Shown in pieces: positions 1-9,929 of a stretch of DNA of 64,000 nt (its first letter is position 1; each line of letters begins with the position of its first letter). The stretch is from SG8-30 sp963710135 (GTDB lineage: Bacteria; Pseudomonadota; Gammaproteobacteria; Steroidobacterales; Steroidobacteraceae): NCBI GenBank assembly GCA_963710135.1, contig CAVPYY010000006.1, forward strand, positions 62,001-126,000, given 5' to 3'. Made by a program: the position numbers and the translations under genes. A model generated the notes under the pieces. The model saw only the letters and a list, made by a program, of their open reading frames with translations. It searched no databases and was not told the origin of the DNA.

Positions 1-1
1 C

Positions 2-436
2 AGCGATTTCCGGCAAGTCGCGCCGCGGCCGGTCCGCCAGCAGGTCGGTGACGGCTACCGGCCCGCTTTGTTTCGCGACCCCAACACGATCGGCGTGGTC
101 GAGTTGTCGCGCGCCGGCTATACCAACACGGCCGGCAGCCCGCGCGGCACGACCCAGCGGGTGATCTACCAGCTCGAGGACCGGACGCTGGTCCGCCGCC
201 ACTGGAATGTCACGGATGCCACCCTCGCCAACGAGCCGTTCACGCGCAACCTGCTGACCGGCGTGGAAAGCTTCCAGGTCCGCTACCTCAACGCCGGCCG
301 CGAATGGCAGCCGCAGTGGCCGCCGCTCGGCGCACCGGGCGACACCGGCCTGCGGCTCAGGCCGCTCGCCGTGGAGATCGTGCTGGTGCTGACCGACTAC
401 GGCGAGATCCGCCGCGTCGTGGAGGTGCCAGGATGA
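2..436 (+). CDS. gspJ: Type II secretion minor pseudopilin GspJ (C-terminal part)
   Basis: The open frame runs in from the left edge (codons begin at base 2) and stops at 436, so only about 144 C-terminal residues are present. GspJ is a minor pseudopilin of the tip complex of the type II secretion pseudopilus. The residues YQLEDRTLVRRHWNV, and later a VEIVLVLTDYGEIRRVVEVPG ending, fit the beta-rich C-terminal domain of the family. The assignment rests mainly on synteny, because it is followed without a gap by gspK, L, M and N. The stop overlaps the gspK start (ATGA), which is typical of translational coupling. The N-terminal prepilin signal lies outside the window. Confidence 0.85.
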   Translation, partial: SDFRQVAPRPVRQQVGDGYRPALFRDPNTIGVVELSRAGYTNTAGSPRGTTQRVIYQLEDRTLVRRHWNVTDATLANEPFTRNLLTGVESFQVRYLNAGREWQPQWPPLGAPGDTGLRLRPLAVEIVLVLTDYGEIRRVVEVPG

Positions 437-1365
437 GCCGGCAACGCGGCGTCGCGCTGATCACCGCGGTGGTGCTGGTCGCCATCGCCACGGTGCTGTC
501 GGCGCGCATCGGCACCGAGGCGGCGCTCGACCTGCGCCGCACCGGCGGCATCGGCGCGCTCAACCAGGGATTCGAGGTTGCCCTCGGCGCGGAGGCCTGG
601 GCCTCGCAGATCCTCGCCGACGACCTGCGCGATTCGCCTGATTCCGATGACCTGTCGGAGAACTGGGCGCAACCCATTCCGCCGCTGCCGATCGATGGCG
701 GCACCATCCAGGGTGGCCTGGAGGATATGCAGGGCCGTTTCAACATCAACACGCTTGTGAAGGGCGACGGCACGGTCGACGACAACAGCGTCGAGCGTTT
801 CCGTACCCTGCTGTCGCTCGCGGGGGTCGATCCCCGCTGGGCCGGGATGCTCGCGGACTGGATGGATGCCGACACCATCGACCGCTTTCCGGACGGTGCC
901 GAGGACGGCGTGTATATCGGCCAGTCGCCGCCCTATCGGACCGCGAACGGCGCGGTGGCGACCACCAGCGAGATGCTGGCGCTGCCCGGCTTCACGCTCG
1001 AGGACTACACGCGCATCCAGCCGCACATCGCGGCGCTGCCGGTCGGCGTCAGGCGGGTCAACCTGTGCACGGCGACACCGTTGGTGCTCGCCGCCCTGAC
1101 CCAGGAGGTGTCGGCGTTCAGCGACGCGGAGTCGCTGGTGCGCAACCGTCAGGATGGCTGTTTCCCGACCATCGAGGATGTTCGGGCGACCCTCGACGAT
1201 GACGCCTTCCAGGCCATCGCCGGCTCGATCGGCCAGACTTCGAACTGGTTCCGCGCCACGTCGATTGTCAGTATTGGCACCTCGCAGCTCACCCTGTACA
1301 GTCTGCTCGAACGCAACAGTGCGGGCGGCGTTCGAGCCGTGTTGCGCTCCGTCGGGACCGAGTGA
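433..1365 (+). CDS. gspK: Type II secretion minor pseudopilin GspK
   Basis: This 310-residue protein starts at the ATG overlapping the gspJ stop. The N-terminus, MSRQRGVALITAVVLVAIAT, is a type III (prepilin) signal followed by the hydrophobic assembly helix; cleavage after Gly6 is expected. As is usual for GspK, the residue at position 5 of the mature protein is not Glu. The large globular domain contains QGRFNINTLV and LLADWMD-type segments (here GMLADWMDADTIDRFPDGAE), characteristic of GspK. GspK caps the pseudopilus tip with GspI and GspJ in the periplasm. A longer upstream in-frame start at 304 exists, but it would lie inside gspJ and is rejected. Confidence 0.93.
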   Translation: MSRQRGVALITAVVLVAIATVLSARIGTEAALDLRRTGGIGALNQGFEVALGAEAWASQILADDLRDSPDSDDLSENWAQPIPPLPIDGGTIQGGLEDMQGRFNINTLVKGDGTVDDNSVERFRTLLSLAGVDPRWAGMLADWMDADTIDRFPDGAEDGVYIGQSPPYRTANGAVATTSEMLALPGFTLEDYTRIQPHIAALPVGVRRVNLCTATPLVLAALTQEVSAFSDAESLVRNRQDGCFPTIEDVRATLDDDAFQAIAGSIGQTSNWFRATSIVSIGTSQLTLYSLLERNSAGGVRAVLRSVGTE

Positions 1366-1368
1366 TTC

Positions 1369-2583
1369 ATGACCCAGTATCTCGTCATCAGGCTCGCCGA
1401 GCCCGTCTCGTGGGTAATCGTCGACGAAACCGGCGCCCGCCTGGGTCCGGTGTCGACCGGCACCCTGGAGGACGCCGCACCGCTCGCCGCCGAGCGGCGC
1501 GTCATCGCCCTCGCGCCGGGCCCCGACATCCTGCTCGCCGAGCCGGAGTTGCCGGCCAGGACCGGCGCGCGGCTGGCGCAGGTCGTGCCCTTCGCGCTGG
1601 AGGAATCGCTCGCGGGCGATGTGGAGGCGATGCACTTCGCGGTCGGCCGCACCCGGGCCGACGGCAGGACACCGGTGGCCGGCGCCGAGCACGCGCGCAT
1701 GGAGCAATGGCTCAGCGCCTTTGCGGCGGCCGGGCTGGCGCCCGAGTCGCTGTTGCCGGAAACCCTGTGCCTGCCCGAAAACCCCGCCAAGACCGTCGCC
1801 GTGCTGGAGTCCGGCCAGCTGTTCGTGCGCGCGCCAGGCCAGTTGCCGGTGGTGCTGGCCGCGGAGCCCCTGACCGAGGCCTTCGCGCTCGCCGGGCTGG
1901 AGGGCGACGACCATCACGTGCAGCTCTATGTGGCCGAGGAAGACTGGAACGAGTGCCGCGACATGGTCGAGGCGCTGCGTGAGGTCACGGGCAGCCTGGA
2001 CGTGCAGCTGTTGCCCGACGGCGCGCTGACGCTGCTTGCGGCCGGAGCCGTTGCCGCGCCGCCGCTGTCGTTGCTCAGCGGACCGTACGCGCCGCGCACC
2101 GGCTTCGCGGCGCACTGGCGGCGCTGGCGCCTGGCGGCGGGCCTGGCCGCCGCGGTGCTGGTCGTTTTTGCCGGCACCCATGTGTGGGATCTGGTCCGGC
2201 TCGGCAGCGAGGAGCGCCGGCTCGACGTCGCCATGCAGCAGGCCTGCTCAGTGGCCCTGCCGGGTGGCGACTGCGCCAGCGAGCCCCGGCTGCAGATGCA
2301 GCAGCGCCTGGGGCGCACCGCCGGCGCCGACCCGGCGGGACTGCTCGGCCGGCTCGATACGTTTTCGCAGGCGCTGTCCGCGACGCCCGGCGTGCGCATC
2401 CGCTCGCTGGGCTGGCGCGACAGCATGCTCGACCTGCGGCTGTCCGCGCCCTCCGCCGACGCGCTCTCGGAACTCTCGCGGGCGGCCGGCCAGCGCGGCC
2501 TGTCATTCGACCTGCAGTCGACGGTGCCGCAGGACGGCGGCGTCGACGGTCTGGTCTCGATTCGCGCGCCGGGGCAGTCATGA
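1369..2583 (+). CDS. gspL: Type II secretion inner-membrane platform protein GspL
   Basis: The 404-residue product begins three bases after the gspK stop. GspL links the cytoplasmic ATPase GspE to the inner membrane platform. Residues 1 to about 235 form the actin-like cytoplasmic domain (QVVPFALEESLAGDVEAMHFA is typical). A single transmembrane segment lies near residues 250-270 (RLAAGLAAAVLVVFAGTHVW), followed by a periplasmic ferredoxin-like domain. The length is normal for the family. It overlaps gspM by four bases (ATGA), so translation is probably coupled along gspJKLMN. Confidence 0.93.
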   Translation: MTQYLVIRLAEPVSWVIVDETGARLGPVSTGTLEDAAPLAAERRVIALAPGPDILLAEPELPARTGARLAQVVPFALEESLAGDVEAMHFAVGRTRADGRTPVAGAEHARMEQWLSAFAAAGLAPESLLPETLCLPENPAKTVAVLESGQLFVRAPGQLPVVLAAEPLTEAFALAGLEGDDHHVQLYVAEEDWNECRDMVEALREVTGSLDVQLLPDGALTLLAAGAVAAPPLSLLSGPYAPRTGFAAHWRRWRLAAGLAAAVLVVFAGTHVWDLVRLGSEERRLDVAMQQACSVALPGGDCASEPRLQMQQRLGRTAGADPAGLLGRLDTFSQALSATPGVRIRSLGWRDSMLDLRLSAPSADALSELSRAAGQRGLSFDLQSTVPQDGGVDGLVSIRAPGQS

Positions 2584-3047
2584 AGCTGATGGATTGGTAC
2601 CAGGCGCGCAACAAGCGCGAGCAGGCGGTGCTGCTGTACGGCGGCATCGTCGCGGCGCTGCTGCTGGTAGCAGGCGGCTTGTGGCAACTGCAGGCCGCTG
2701 CCGCGGCCGCGGAGTTGCGCGTCGAGGCCAAGCGCGCCGACCTCGCCTGGATGCAGGCGGTCGCGCCGCGGCTGCAGGCGCTGCCGACCGTGCGTGCCGA
2801 CGAACCGCTGACGCTCGCCGTCAATCGCACCGCCGGCGACACCGGCCTCAGCGCCGTGCTGGCCGGAGTGGAGCCTGCCGGTCCGGGCGCGGTGCGGGTG
2901 CGCTTCCAGCAGGCGTCGTTCGACGCCCTGGTGTTGTGGCTCGCCCGCGTGCAGCAGGAGCGTGGCGTCATCATCGACACGGCGAGCGTGGACGGCACGG
3001 ATACCGCGGGACTGGTGAACGCCAGCCTCGTGCTGCGCGGCCCCTGA
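2580..3047 (+). CDS. gspM: Type II secretion platform protein GspM
   Basis: The 155-residue protein starts at the ATG overlapping the gspL stop. It has a short cytoplasmic N-terminus (MKLMDWYQARNKREQ), one transmembrane helix at about residues 18-40 (AVLLYGGIVAALLLVAGGLW) and a small periplasmic domain, the standard GspM architecture. GspM pairs with GspL in the inner-membrane platform. An overlapping longer frame from 2184 runs through gspL and is an artefact of high GC. Confidence 0.9.
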   Translation: MKLMDWYQARNKREQAVLLYGGIVAALLLVAGGLWQLQAAAAAAELRVEAKRADLAWMQAVAPRLQALPTVRADEPLTLAVNRTAGDTGLSAVLAGVEPAGPGAVRVRFQQASFDALVLWLARVQQERGVIIDTASVDGTDTAGLVNASLVLRGP

Positions 3048-3051
3048 AGCC

Positions 3052-3801
3052 ATGAAGCGGCCTGCCCGACTGATCGCCGCCGGCGCGGCGGCCTTCCTGC
3101 TCTTTCTGATCGCGTTGCTGCCCGCAACGCTGCTGCTGCGCTTCCTGCCGCCGGACGTGACCCTGGTGTCACCCGGCGGAACGGTCTGGCTCGGCCAGGC
3201 CGCCAACGTCACCTATCGCGGGCGTTCCCTCGGGCCGATCAGCTGGTCCAACCGGCCGTGGCGCCTCGCGCTGCTCGAGCTCGACTACGCGGTCGAGATC
3301 GCGCCAGAGGGCGGGTCGCTAAGTCTCGACGTGCGCGCGAAACCGTCCGGACGCGTCATCCTGCGCAACGTGCGGGGCGCAATCCCCGTCGCGACTTTCG
3401 ACGGCCTGTTCGCGCCGTCCGGCTGGACCGGCAGTGCCGAGCTCGACGTGGCGCGGCTGGTGCTGGTGGAAGGTTTCCCCGAGGAAGCCGAAGGCGTGGT
3501 CATCGCGCGCAACCTGCGCGCCCCGGGAGTACGCGGCGCCAACATCGGCAGCTTCGAGCTGACGCTCGGCGCCGGCTCGGTCGGCGGCGAGGGTATCTCC
3601 GGCAGACTGCGCAACCTGGAAGAGGACGGCCCGCTCACCGTGCGCGCCACGCTCGAGCTCAAGCTGGACCGCAGCTACCTGTTGAGCGGCGAGGTCGCCG
3701 CGGGCCCGGAGGCCAGCGCCGCCATCTCGCGCACGCTGTCCTTCCTCGGCCCGCCCGATTCCGTGGGCCGGCGGCCGTTCACGGTGGAAGGCACGCTCTG
3801 A
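3052..3801 (+). CDS. gspN: Type II secretion protein GspN
   Basis: The 249-residue product begins four bases after gspM and ends the operon. It has an N-terminal membrane anchor (about residues 9-33, LIAAGAAAFLLFLIALLPAT) followed by a beta-rich domain with the GGTVWLGQA segment typical of GspN near residues 42-50. GspN is an accessory inner-membrane component found only in some T2SS operons. It converges with the helicase gene that ends 18 bp downstream; I see no obvious hairpin between them. Confidence 0.88.
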   Translation: MKRPARLIAAGAAAFLLFLIALLPATLLLRFLPPDVTLVSPGGTVWLGQAANVTYRGRSLGPISWSNRPWRLALLELDYAVEIAPEGGSLSLDVRAKPSGRVILRNVRGAIPVATFDGLFAPSGWTGSAELDVARLVLVEGFPEEAEGVVIARNLRAPGVRGANIGSFELTLGAGSVGGEGISGRLRNLEEDGPLTVRATLELKLDRSYLLSGEVAAGPEASAAISRTLSFLGPPDSVGRRPFTVEGTL

Positions 3802-3818
3802 GCGAGGCAAGCCTGCGG

Positions 3819-6800
3819 CTACGGCTGCAGGCTACCACCCGGTGGCCGCCATTCCTGCCAGGCGTCCAGTAGCGGAAAGTACAGCCCGACCCGCTGCGGC
3901 CGGCCGTCGTAGCGACGCATGATCCGGGCATAGCGCTCCAGCTGGGCCGTATAGCGTTCCAGTTCGCGCGTCAGAAACTCGCCGGTGGCGCCGCCTTCGT
4001 GCGAGCTCGTCTTCCAGTCGACGATCCAGCGGAAGCCTTCGGCATCGACGAACGTGCGGTCGATCTTCACGCTGGCGAACTCGCCGTCGAGCCACGCGGT
4101 CAGCGCCAGCTCGCTGCGGGGATCGACGCTCGCCGGGTCGAGCAGTCGCGCCGCGACCGGACTGGCGGCGAGATTTTCAATGGCCTGCCCGACCCGCGTG
4201 GTCGCCGCCGCCACGTGCGGTGCCGGCAGGCCGAGCCGCAGCAGGGCGCGTTTCCAGACTTCAGGGCGCTGCTCGAGACGCGCGGCCGGCAGTGCCGCTC
4301 GGGCGAGCTGCTCGAGCTCGGCATGCACCAGCGTGCCGACGGCGACGGCCTCGGCGCCGGCCCAATCGAAGTGTGGGCGTATCAACGTATCCACCGGCGC
4401 GGCGCGTGCCGCCGCTGGCCGCGCGGCGGGCGGCGGCTCGGGCCGGACGAACTCCGCGGCGAGCCGCTCGAGCGGCGGCGCCGTGCGGCGCGGACGGGCG
4501 GTCGCATCGGGTTCGGCCAGCTCGCCACCGGTCTGTGCGGCCGACAGCGCCTCGCGAAACTCCGTTTCCACCGCCGGCCAGAGAAATCCCAGCAGCGTGT
4601 CCGCTCGCGGGGCACGCAGCTCGGGCTCGCCGTCGACCCACCGCGGCTCCATGCTTGCCACCAGGTGCAGCGCGCGCCGCGCCCGGGTCGCGGCGACGTA
4701 CGCGAGACGGCCGATCTCGAGGCGCGAGCGTTCACGGTCGAGGCGGCGCATCCAGGCCTCCAGCGCATCCGGGTCCTGGCCGTCGCCGGTCTCGCTGTGG
4801 CTGGCCAGCACGATGCCGCGCGCGCCCGGCTCGACCGCGACCGGCGCCCAGTACAGCAGCTGGCGCTCGCTCGACGGCACGCCGCGCTCCAGGCCCGGCA
4901 CGATGACGGTATCGAACTCGAGGCCCTTGGCGCGGTGGATGGTCATCAACTGCAGCGCGGCCGTGGCGCTGCCGACCGGCGAGGCGGCCAGGCCGTCGAC
5001 GGCCGCCTGCACCTCGCTGGCGGTGGGCAGGCCTGCGGTTTCGTCGCCGAGCCGGTCGAGGGCCGCGAAACACGCTTCGGCGTTGGCCAGGTCCGACGCC
5101 TCCGCCAGCGTGGCGGGGCCGTCGAGCGCATACCAGACCGTGCGCACCCAGCTGCCCAGCGAACTGCGTCCGCGGTCCTTAAGGCCCTGCTCCAGCACCG
5201 GCAGCACGCGCTGCAGCCTGAGCCGGGCATCGGCCGTGACCGTTTGCTGCAGGTCCGCGTCACGCAGACGGTCGAGCAGCACCGTGCCGCGCTCGCCGCC
5301 CGCGAGCGTGTGCAGGTCCGCCAGCGTCAGCCCGCACCACGGCGCGCGCAGGATCGCAAGCCAGGCCGTGCGATCGCCCCAGTGCAGCAGCGCGCGCGTG
5401 AGGGCCAGCAGGTCCCTGACGACCGGCCGGTCGGCCAGCGTCTCGAGCTCGATGCCGCGGTACTCGATGCCGCGCCGGCGCAGCTCCGCCAGGATGGGCG
5501 GCAGCTGCGAACGGCTGCGCACCAGGATGGCGACGCGTGCGCCCTCGCCCGGCGGAGGCGGCGAGTCGGACAGCGTTCGCTCCACCAGCTCGACCACATG
5601 CCGGGCCGCGCGCAGCGAGTCGCGCCCGATCAACGGATGCAGTTGCACCCCCGCGCCCGCCTCGTCCTGGCGCGTCTCGGCGCTCGGCGAATAGCGCACC
5701 GCGCCGCGCTCGTAATCCTCGCGCGCCGGCAGGAGTTGTCCAAAGCGGCTGTTCACCCACTCGATCACGGCCCGGCAGGAGCGGAAGTTTCGCGCCAGGC
5801 GCAGCGGCTCGAGCCGCACGCTGCCGATGCCGCGCGCCTGCGCCTCCAGGAACAGGGTCACGTCCGCCTCGCGGAAGCCGTAGACGGATTGCATCGGGTC
5901 GCCGACGCAGAACAGCGTGTGCCCGTCGTCCTCGCTCCAGCCCGCGACCAGCCGCTCCAGCAGCCGCTCCTGTACCGGCGACGTGTCCTGGTACTCGTCG
6001 ACCAGCAGATGGCGGATGCGGTACTCGAGCGCCTGGGCGAGATCGGAGGGCGCATCGCCCTCGCCCAGCGCGTCGCGCGCGCCGGCCGCCACCGCGGCGT
6101 GATCGAGCTGGCCGCGCGCCGCGAACATGGCCTGCAACTCGGCGGCGGCGGGCAGCAGGCAGTGCATCAACGCCGCGACGCGACTCCATTGCGCATCGCT
6201 GTAGCCGGCGGGCGGCAGCTCGGCGACTCCGGCGAGCGCGTCGCAGACATCGGGCGCCTCGGCGAGCTGCTCCAGCAGTTCGCCCATGCGCTGCTTGAGC
6301 GTCTTGAGCCGCGGCGGAAAGCCCTCGTTGACGGTGAGGCGCTTGCGGGCGGCGCCCTTGGCCGTCACCAGTGCCGCCGCGAGCGCCCGCCACACCGGCA
6401 CGTCCTCCGGCTGTGCGGCCGGCAGCGACGTCGCGCCGGCGAGTGCCGCCAGCGGCCGGGCTTCGTCGCCCGCCTCGGCCGCGAGCGCCAGCACCTCGAG
6501 GATGCGCGCCATCAGCGGTGTGTCGGCCTGCGCCCGGATACGCGTCAGCTCGGTGTGCAACGCCCGCTGCAGCAGCCGCTCCATCTCGGCGCGCGGCGCC
6601 GGGTGGCTGGTCAGTTCGAGCACCTTCGGCAGCCACAGCTCGCGCCGTGCCAGCATGTCCGCCACCAGCGCTTCGAGCTGTGCCGGCACGTGATTGAGGA
6701 CGCGGGCCAGCTCGCGCAGCGCCTCGCCGACGGCGGAGTCCTCCTCCAGGCGGGCCACGAACTGGCGCGCCGCCTCGGCGTACACGGGCCTGGCGTCGTC

Positions 6801-7241
6801 GAGCAGCGCCGGCGCGAGCCCCAGGCGCGCCTGCAGCGGCAGGCGTCGCGACAGCCAGTGATTGAGGCCGTCGATGGTCTGGATGTGCAGCCGCGATGGA
6901 TGCCGTTCCAGGTCCCAGCCGCGCGCGCGGGCATTGTCGAGCGCAGCGCGGGCCAGCGCCTGCGTGCGCCGCGCATGGGCGGAGGCGTCGTCGCCCAGGT
7001 CGTCGCCGGCCTGCGCGAGCGCGGCGATGATCCGGTGGCGCATTTCCGCGGCGGCCTTGCGCGTGAAGGTGATCGCGACGATCTCCTCCGGGCGTTCGGC
7101 GACCGCTAGCAGCGCCAGAAAGCGTTGCGTCAGCAGGCTGGTCTTGCCGGAGCCGGCGGGCGCCTGGACGATGAACGACCGGCCGGGGTCGATCGCCCGC
7201 TCGCGGGCGAGGTCGTCCTGCCGGAAGGCGTCGTCAATCAT
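3819..7241 (-). CDS. AddA-like UvrD/REP-family helicase-nuclease
   Basis: The product has 1140 residues if started at the ATG at 7241, which overlaps the end of the upstream nuclease gene by eight bases; an ATG ten codons earlier is possible. Walker A is APAGSGKTS near residue 28, and helicase motif II is DEYQDTS. Further motifs include LARNFRSCRAVIEW and the superfamily I motif LQLMTIHRAKGLEF. A C-terminal PD-(D/E)XK nuclease motif reads RWIVDWKTSSHEGG. This is the layout of the AddA/RecB class that processes double-strand DNA ends before RecA loading. The pairing with the next gene matches the AddAB-like pair common in beta- and gammaproteobacteria. I leave the symbol blank because AddA and other RecB-like types are not separable by eye. 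Confidence 0.92.
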   Translation of the reverse strand: MIDDAFRQDDLARERAIDPGRSFIVQAPAGSGKTSLLTQRFLALLAVAERPEEIVAITFTRKAAAEMRHRIIAALAQAGDDLGDDASAHARRTQALARAALDNARARGWDLERHPSRLHIQTIDGLNHWLSRRLPLQARLGLAPALLDDARPVYAEAARQFVARLEEDSAVGEALRELARVLNHVPAQLEALVADMLARRELWLPKVLELTSHPAPRAEMERLLQRALHTELTRIRAQADTPLMARILEVLALAAEAGDEARPLAALAGATSLPAAQPEDVPVWRALAAALVTAKGAARKRLTVNEGFPPRLKTLKQRMGELLEQLAEAPDVCDALAGVAELPPAGYSDAQWSRVAALMHCLLPAAAELQAMFAARGQLDHAAVAAGARDALGEGDAPSDLAQALEYRIRHLLVDEYQDTSPVQERLLERLVAGWSEDDGHTLFCVGDPMQSVYGFREADVTLFLEAQARGIGSVRLEPLRLARNFRSCRAVIEWVNSRFGQLLPAREDYERGAVRYSPSAETRQDEAGAGVQLHPLIGRDSLRAARHVVELVERTLSDSPPPPGEGARVAILVRSRSQLPPILAELRRRGIEYRGIELETLADRPVVRDLLALTRALLHWGDRTAWLAILRAPWCGLTLADLHTLAGGERGTVLLDRLRDADLQQTVTADARLRLQRVLPVLEQGLKDRGRSSLGSWVRTVWYALDGPATLAEASDLANAEACFAALDRLGDETAGLPTASEVQAAVDGLAASPVGSATAALQLMTIHRAKGLEFDTVIVPGLERGVPSSERQLLYWAPVAVEPGARGIVLASHSETGDGQDPDALEAWMRRLDRERSRLEIGRLAYVAATRARRALHLVASMEPRWVDGEPELRAPRADTLLGFLWPAVETEFREALSAAQTGGELAEPDATARPRRTAPPLERLAAEFVRPEPPPAARPAAARAAPVDTLIRPHFDWAGAEAVAVGTLVHAELEQLARAALPAARLEQRPEVWKRALLRLGLPAPHVAAATTRVGQAIENLAASPVAARLLDPASVDPRSELALTAWLDGEFASVKIDRTFVDAEGFRWIVDWKTSSHEGGATGEFLTRELERYTAQLERYARIMRRYDGRPQRVGLYFPLLDAWQEWRPPGGSLQP

Positions 7242-9882
7242 CGCCGCCCTCCTCGTCCTGCTCGTCGGCATCGGGACCGACCCGGCACAGCGTCGGCAGG
7301 TGGCAGTTGCGGCAGGTGGCCGGGGTCTTGGGATCCACGCGCGCCTCGCCGGCCAGGTGGGCGGCGGCGAGAGATCCCAGCCACCCCGCCCAGCGCTGGC
7401 GCGTCGTCTCCCAGTCGAAGCCCTTCTCCTTCGCGTCGGTGAGTTGGAAGCTCTCGACGGTCTCCAGGCCCGGCATTACCTCCGGGTCGCGAGCGAGGCC
7501 GAGCGAGCGCGACTGGCCGGCGCCGACCGCCACGAAGGCGATGGCGCCGACCCGGTCCGACTCCAGCACTGCGTACAGCGGCAGCTGCGGGGCGTCGGGG
7601 CGCGCGCCCCGCCAGCTGGAGAGCTGCGCCCTGCCCGTCTTGTAGTCGAGGATGACCGTCTCCTCGCCGATGCGGTCCATGCGGTCGACCCTCAGCCGTA
7701 GCGGCAGGCCGGCGAGAGTCGACTCGACGTCCGTCTCGGTCGACAGCACCTGAAACGGCGGGCGGTCGCGCTCGTGCTCGAGTTCGGCATCGATCGCGCG
7801 GCACTGCCAGGCGAGCTCGAGCGCCAGGGCGCGCGGCCCGACGTCGGCGGGGACGGTCCGGGCCAGCGCCTTGCGCACAGCCTGCTCGATCAGCGCCGCG
7901 AGGCCCGCCTGGTCCTCGGCGGCGAGGCCCTGCGAGCCGCCGAGACGGTTCCACACCGACTCCAGCGCCCGGTGCAGCACGACCCCGCGCACGCGCGCAT
8001 CGATACCGCCGGCGGGGTCCTCGAACGACTCCGCGGCCAGACGCAGTTCCGCAAACGCCCGGAACGGGCACTTGGCCTGCAGTTCGAGGATGCGCGCACC
8101 GCCGCGCGCGGCGTGGGGACGCAGCGGCGGCGCCGGATCGTGGCTCAGCGTCTCGAGCCGGCGCGCGGCGAACAGCGTTGCGACGCGCGTGGTCAGGGTG
8201 GCCGCGGGGGTGAGCTCGGACAGGCGCGTATCGATCAGCCGGCTCGGCTCCACCTGCGTGTCGTCCTGGCTGAGCGGCCAGCTGAAGACGACCTCGGCGG
8301 CTCCCGCCTGCCAGGCCGAGGTCACCGCTTCCGCCTGCGCCAGGGCCAGGGCGGGCGTGGCCTCAGGCATCCCCAGCCGTGCCTGCAATGAAATCGGCAG
8401 GAATGGATCCGGCGCGGCGGCGCGCGGCCAGGCCGACGCGGTGAGGCCCGACACCCACAGTCCGTCGAACTCGAGCCCGGGCGCTTCATGGACGTCGAGC
8501 ACGAAGCAGCCCGCCTCGCCGCGCTCCGGCTGAAACGCCTGCTGGCACAGGCGCTGCAGTTCCCGGGCAACCGCGGCGCGCGTCAGCACCGGCGCGGTGC
8601 GCGCCAGCGCGGCAAGCTCGGCGAGACGCTCGCGAAATGCCTGCGCGGCCTGGTACTCGTCACTGGCGAGAGCCGCACGGCCCGGCCAGCCCCAGGCGGC
8701 GAGAGCGCTGCCGAAGGCCCGCGCCCAGGCGTCGGTCGTCTGCCGCGCCGGGCAGGCCTCGAGCACGCGCGCGGCCTGCTCCAGGCCGCCGGCGAAGGCC
8801 GGGCAGTGCTCCGCCGCGCGCTCCCGCACGACGCCGAGAGGCCAGCGGCGCAGGCCGGTCGAGCGCAACGACAGGTCGAGGCGCACCCGTCCTTCGAGCT
8901 CTTCCGGATCGCCGAGATAGCGGTTGCGCAGCACCCGACTGAGGACATCCGCCTCGATGTGCACAGCGGTGGCCGCGAGCGCGGCCAGCGCGGCCTCGAC
9001 CACGGCGATCCCCGCGAGGTCGGGCCCGCCGGCGAAGTCAAACACGCGATTTCGGCCGGTCTGCCCCGGCAGTTCCAGCTCGGGCTGCAGGTGCGCTTCG
9101 AACAGCCGCTCGAGCGCGGCGCGGCGCGAAGCGAGGTCCGGCACGATGGCGGCGAACCGTCCCTCGGGCTCGGCCAGCATGCGCTCGCGCGCCCAGTGAA
9201 CCAGCGCCGCGGCCTCGGCCTCGACGTCGGCGGCCGGGCAGACGCGGCGCACGCCGTCCGTCAGGCCGAGCGGCGCGAACTCGACCTGCCAGCCGGCGGC
9301 TGCCAGGGCATCGGCCAGCCGGCGCACGGCCGGTGGCAGGTTGACGAAGCCGGCGATGCAAAGCGGCCCCGCCACGGCCAGCCGGCCGGCACGTGCCGCA
9401 AGCGCGGTGTCGAGCGCGCCCGGGTCGAGCCAGCCGGCAGCATGCTGCGCCGATTCGACCGCTGTGGCCCATTCCAGAAACCTGGACTGGTCGCGGGTCA
9501 GCGGCAGGTCCTGCAGGTCCGCCAGCGTCCCGCCGAATTGCTGGAGGCGCACCCAGGCGCGGCGCGCGGCGGTGCCGAGGTCGTCTGCCGCAATCAGTGC
9601 ATCCTCGGTCGACTGGGAGGCCTGCAGGCGCCAGGGCCAGGCGCATTGCGACTCCGTCAGCAGCACGGGCAGCTCAACTCCTGCGGCCTCCAGCTCGCCC
9701 CAGCGTGCCTCGGCCCAGGCGGACAGCGGCAGGACGTCCGCGCTCGGCCACACCGTGCGGCCCGCCTGCTGCTGGGCGCGGTCGTACAGACGCTGGATCA
9801 GCCGTGCCTGGCGCCGGGAGGCGGTGACGAGGGTGCCGCCCGCCTGCAGGTGGCGGACGAACCGGGCGTTGAGTGGGGTCAT
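7234..9882 (-). CDS. AddB-like PD-(D/E)XK nuclease with predicted Fe-S cluster
   Basis: This 882-residue protein is cotranscribed with, and overlaps, the helicase gene downstream. The N-terminal two thirds is a degenerate helicase-like region. The C-terminus carries a PD-(D/E)XK nuclease core, VILDYKTGRAQL, and a cysteine cluster, CRNCHLPTLC, with a distant partner Cys in QAKCPFRAFAEL. This is the AddB-type arrangement of a 4Fe-4S staple around the nuclease. Proteins of this form are often named probable DNA repair protein. With the helicase it should form a heterodimeric end-processing enzyme. Confidence 0.88.
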   Translation of the reverse strand: MTPLNARFVRHLQAGGTLVTASRRQARLIQRLYDRAQQQAGRTVWPSADVLPLSAWAEARWGELEAAGVELPVLLTESQCAWPWRLQASQSTEDALIAADDLGTAARRAWVRLQQFGGTLADLQDLPLTRDQSRFLEWATAVESAQHAAGWLDPGALDTALAARAGRLAVAGPLCIAGFVNLPPAVRRLADALAAAGWQVEFAPLGLTDGVRRVCPAADVEAEAAALVHWARERMLAEPEGRFAAIVPDLASRRAALERLFEAHLQPELELPGQTGRNRVFDFAGGPDLAGIAVVEAALAALAATAVHIEADVLSRVLRNRYLGDPEELEGRVRLDLSLRSTGLRRWPLGVVRERAAEHCPAFAGGLEQAARVLEACPARQTTDAWARAFGSALAAWGWPGRAALASDEYQAAQAFRERLAELAALARTAPVLTRAAVARELQRLCQQAFQPERGEAGCFVLDVHEAPGLEFDGLWVSGLTASAWPRAAAPDPFLPISLQARLGMPEATPALALAQAEAVTSAWQAGAAEVVFSWPLSQDDTQVEPSRLIDTRLSELTPAATLTTRVATLFAARRLETLSHDPAPPLRPHAARGGARILELQAKCPFRAFAELRLAAESFEDPAGGIDARVRGVVLHRALESVWNRLGGSQGLAAEDQAGLAALIEQAVRKALARTVPADVGPRALALELAWQCRAIDAELEHERDRPPFQVLSTETDVESTLAGLPLRLRVDRMDRIGEETVILDYKTGRAQLSSWRGARPDAPQLPLYAVLESDRVGAIAFVAVGAGQSRSLGLARDPEVMPGLETVESFQLTDAKEKGFDWETTRQRWAGWLGSLAAAHLAGEARVDPKTPATCRNCHLPTLCRVGPDADEQDEEGGDD

Positions 9883-9929
9883 GTCAGCCCTGCCGAGGAT
9901 GTGCCGGCAAGGCTACCTGACCCCCAGGC

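Noticed and set aside
397..2181. Long minus-strand open frame opposite gspK and gspL
   Set aside because: It is antisense to well-supported gsp genes, with Arg/Gly/His-rich composition and no recognisable domain.
3999..7109. Long plus-strand open frame of 1036 codons opposite the helicase gene
   Set aside because: It is a GC-rich antisense shadow of the AddA-like gene: Arg/Gln/Ala-rich low-complexity translation with no motif, while the minus frame has all helicase motifs.
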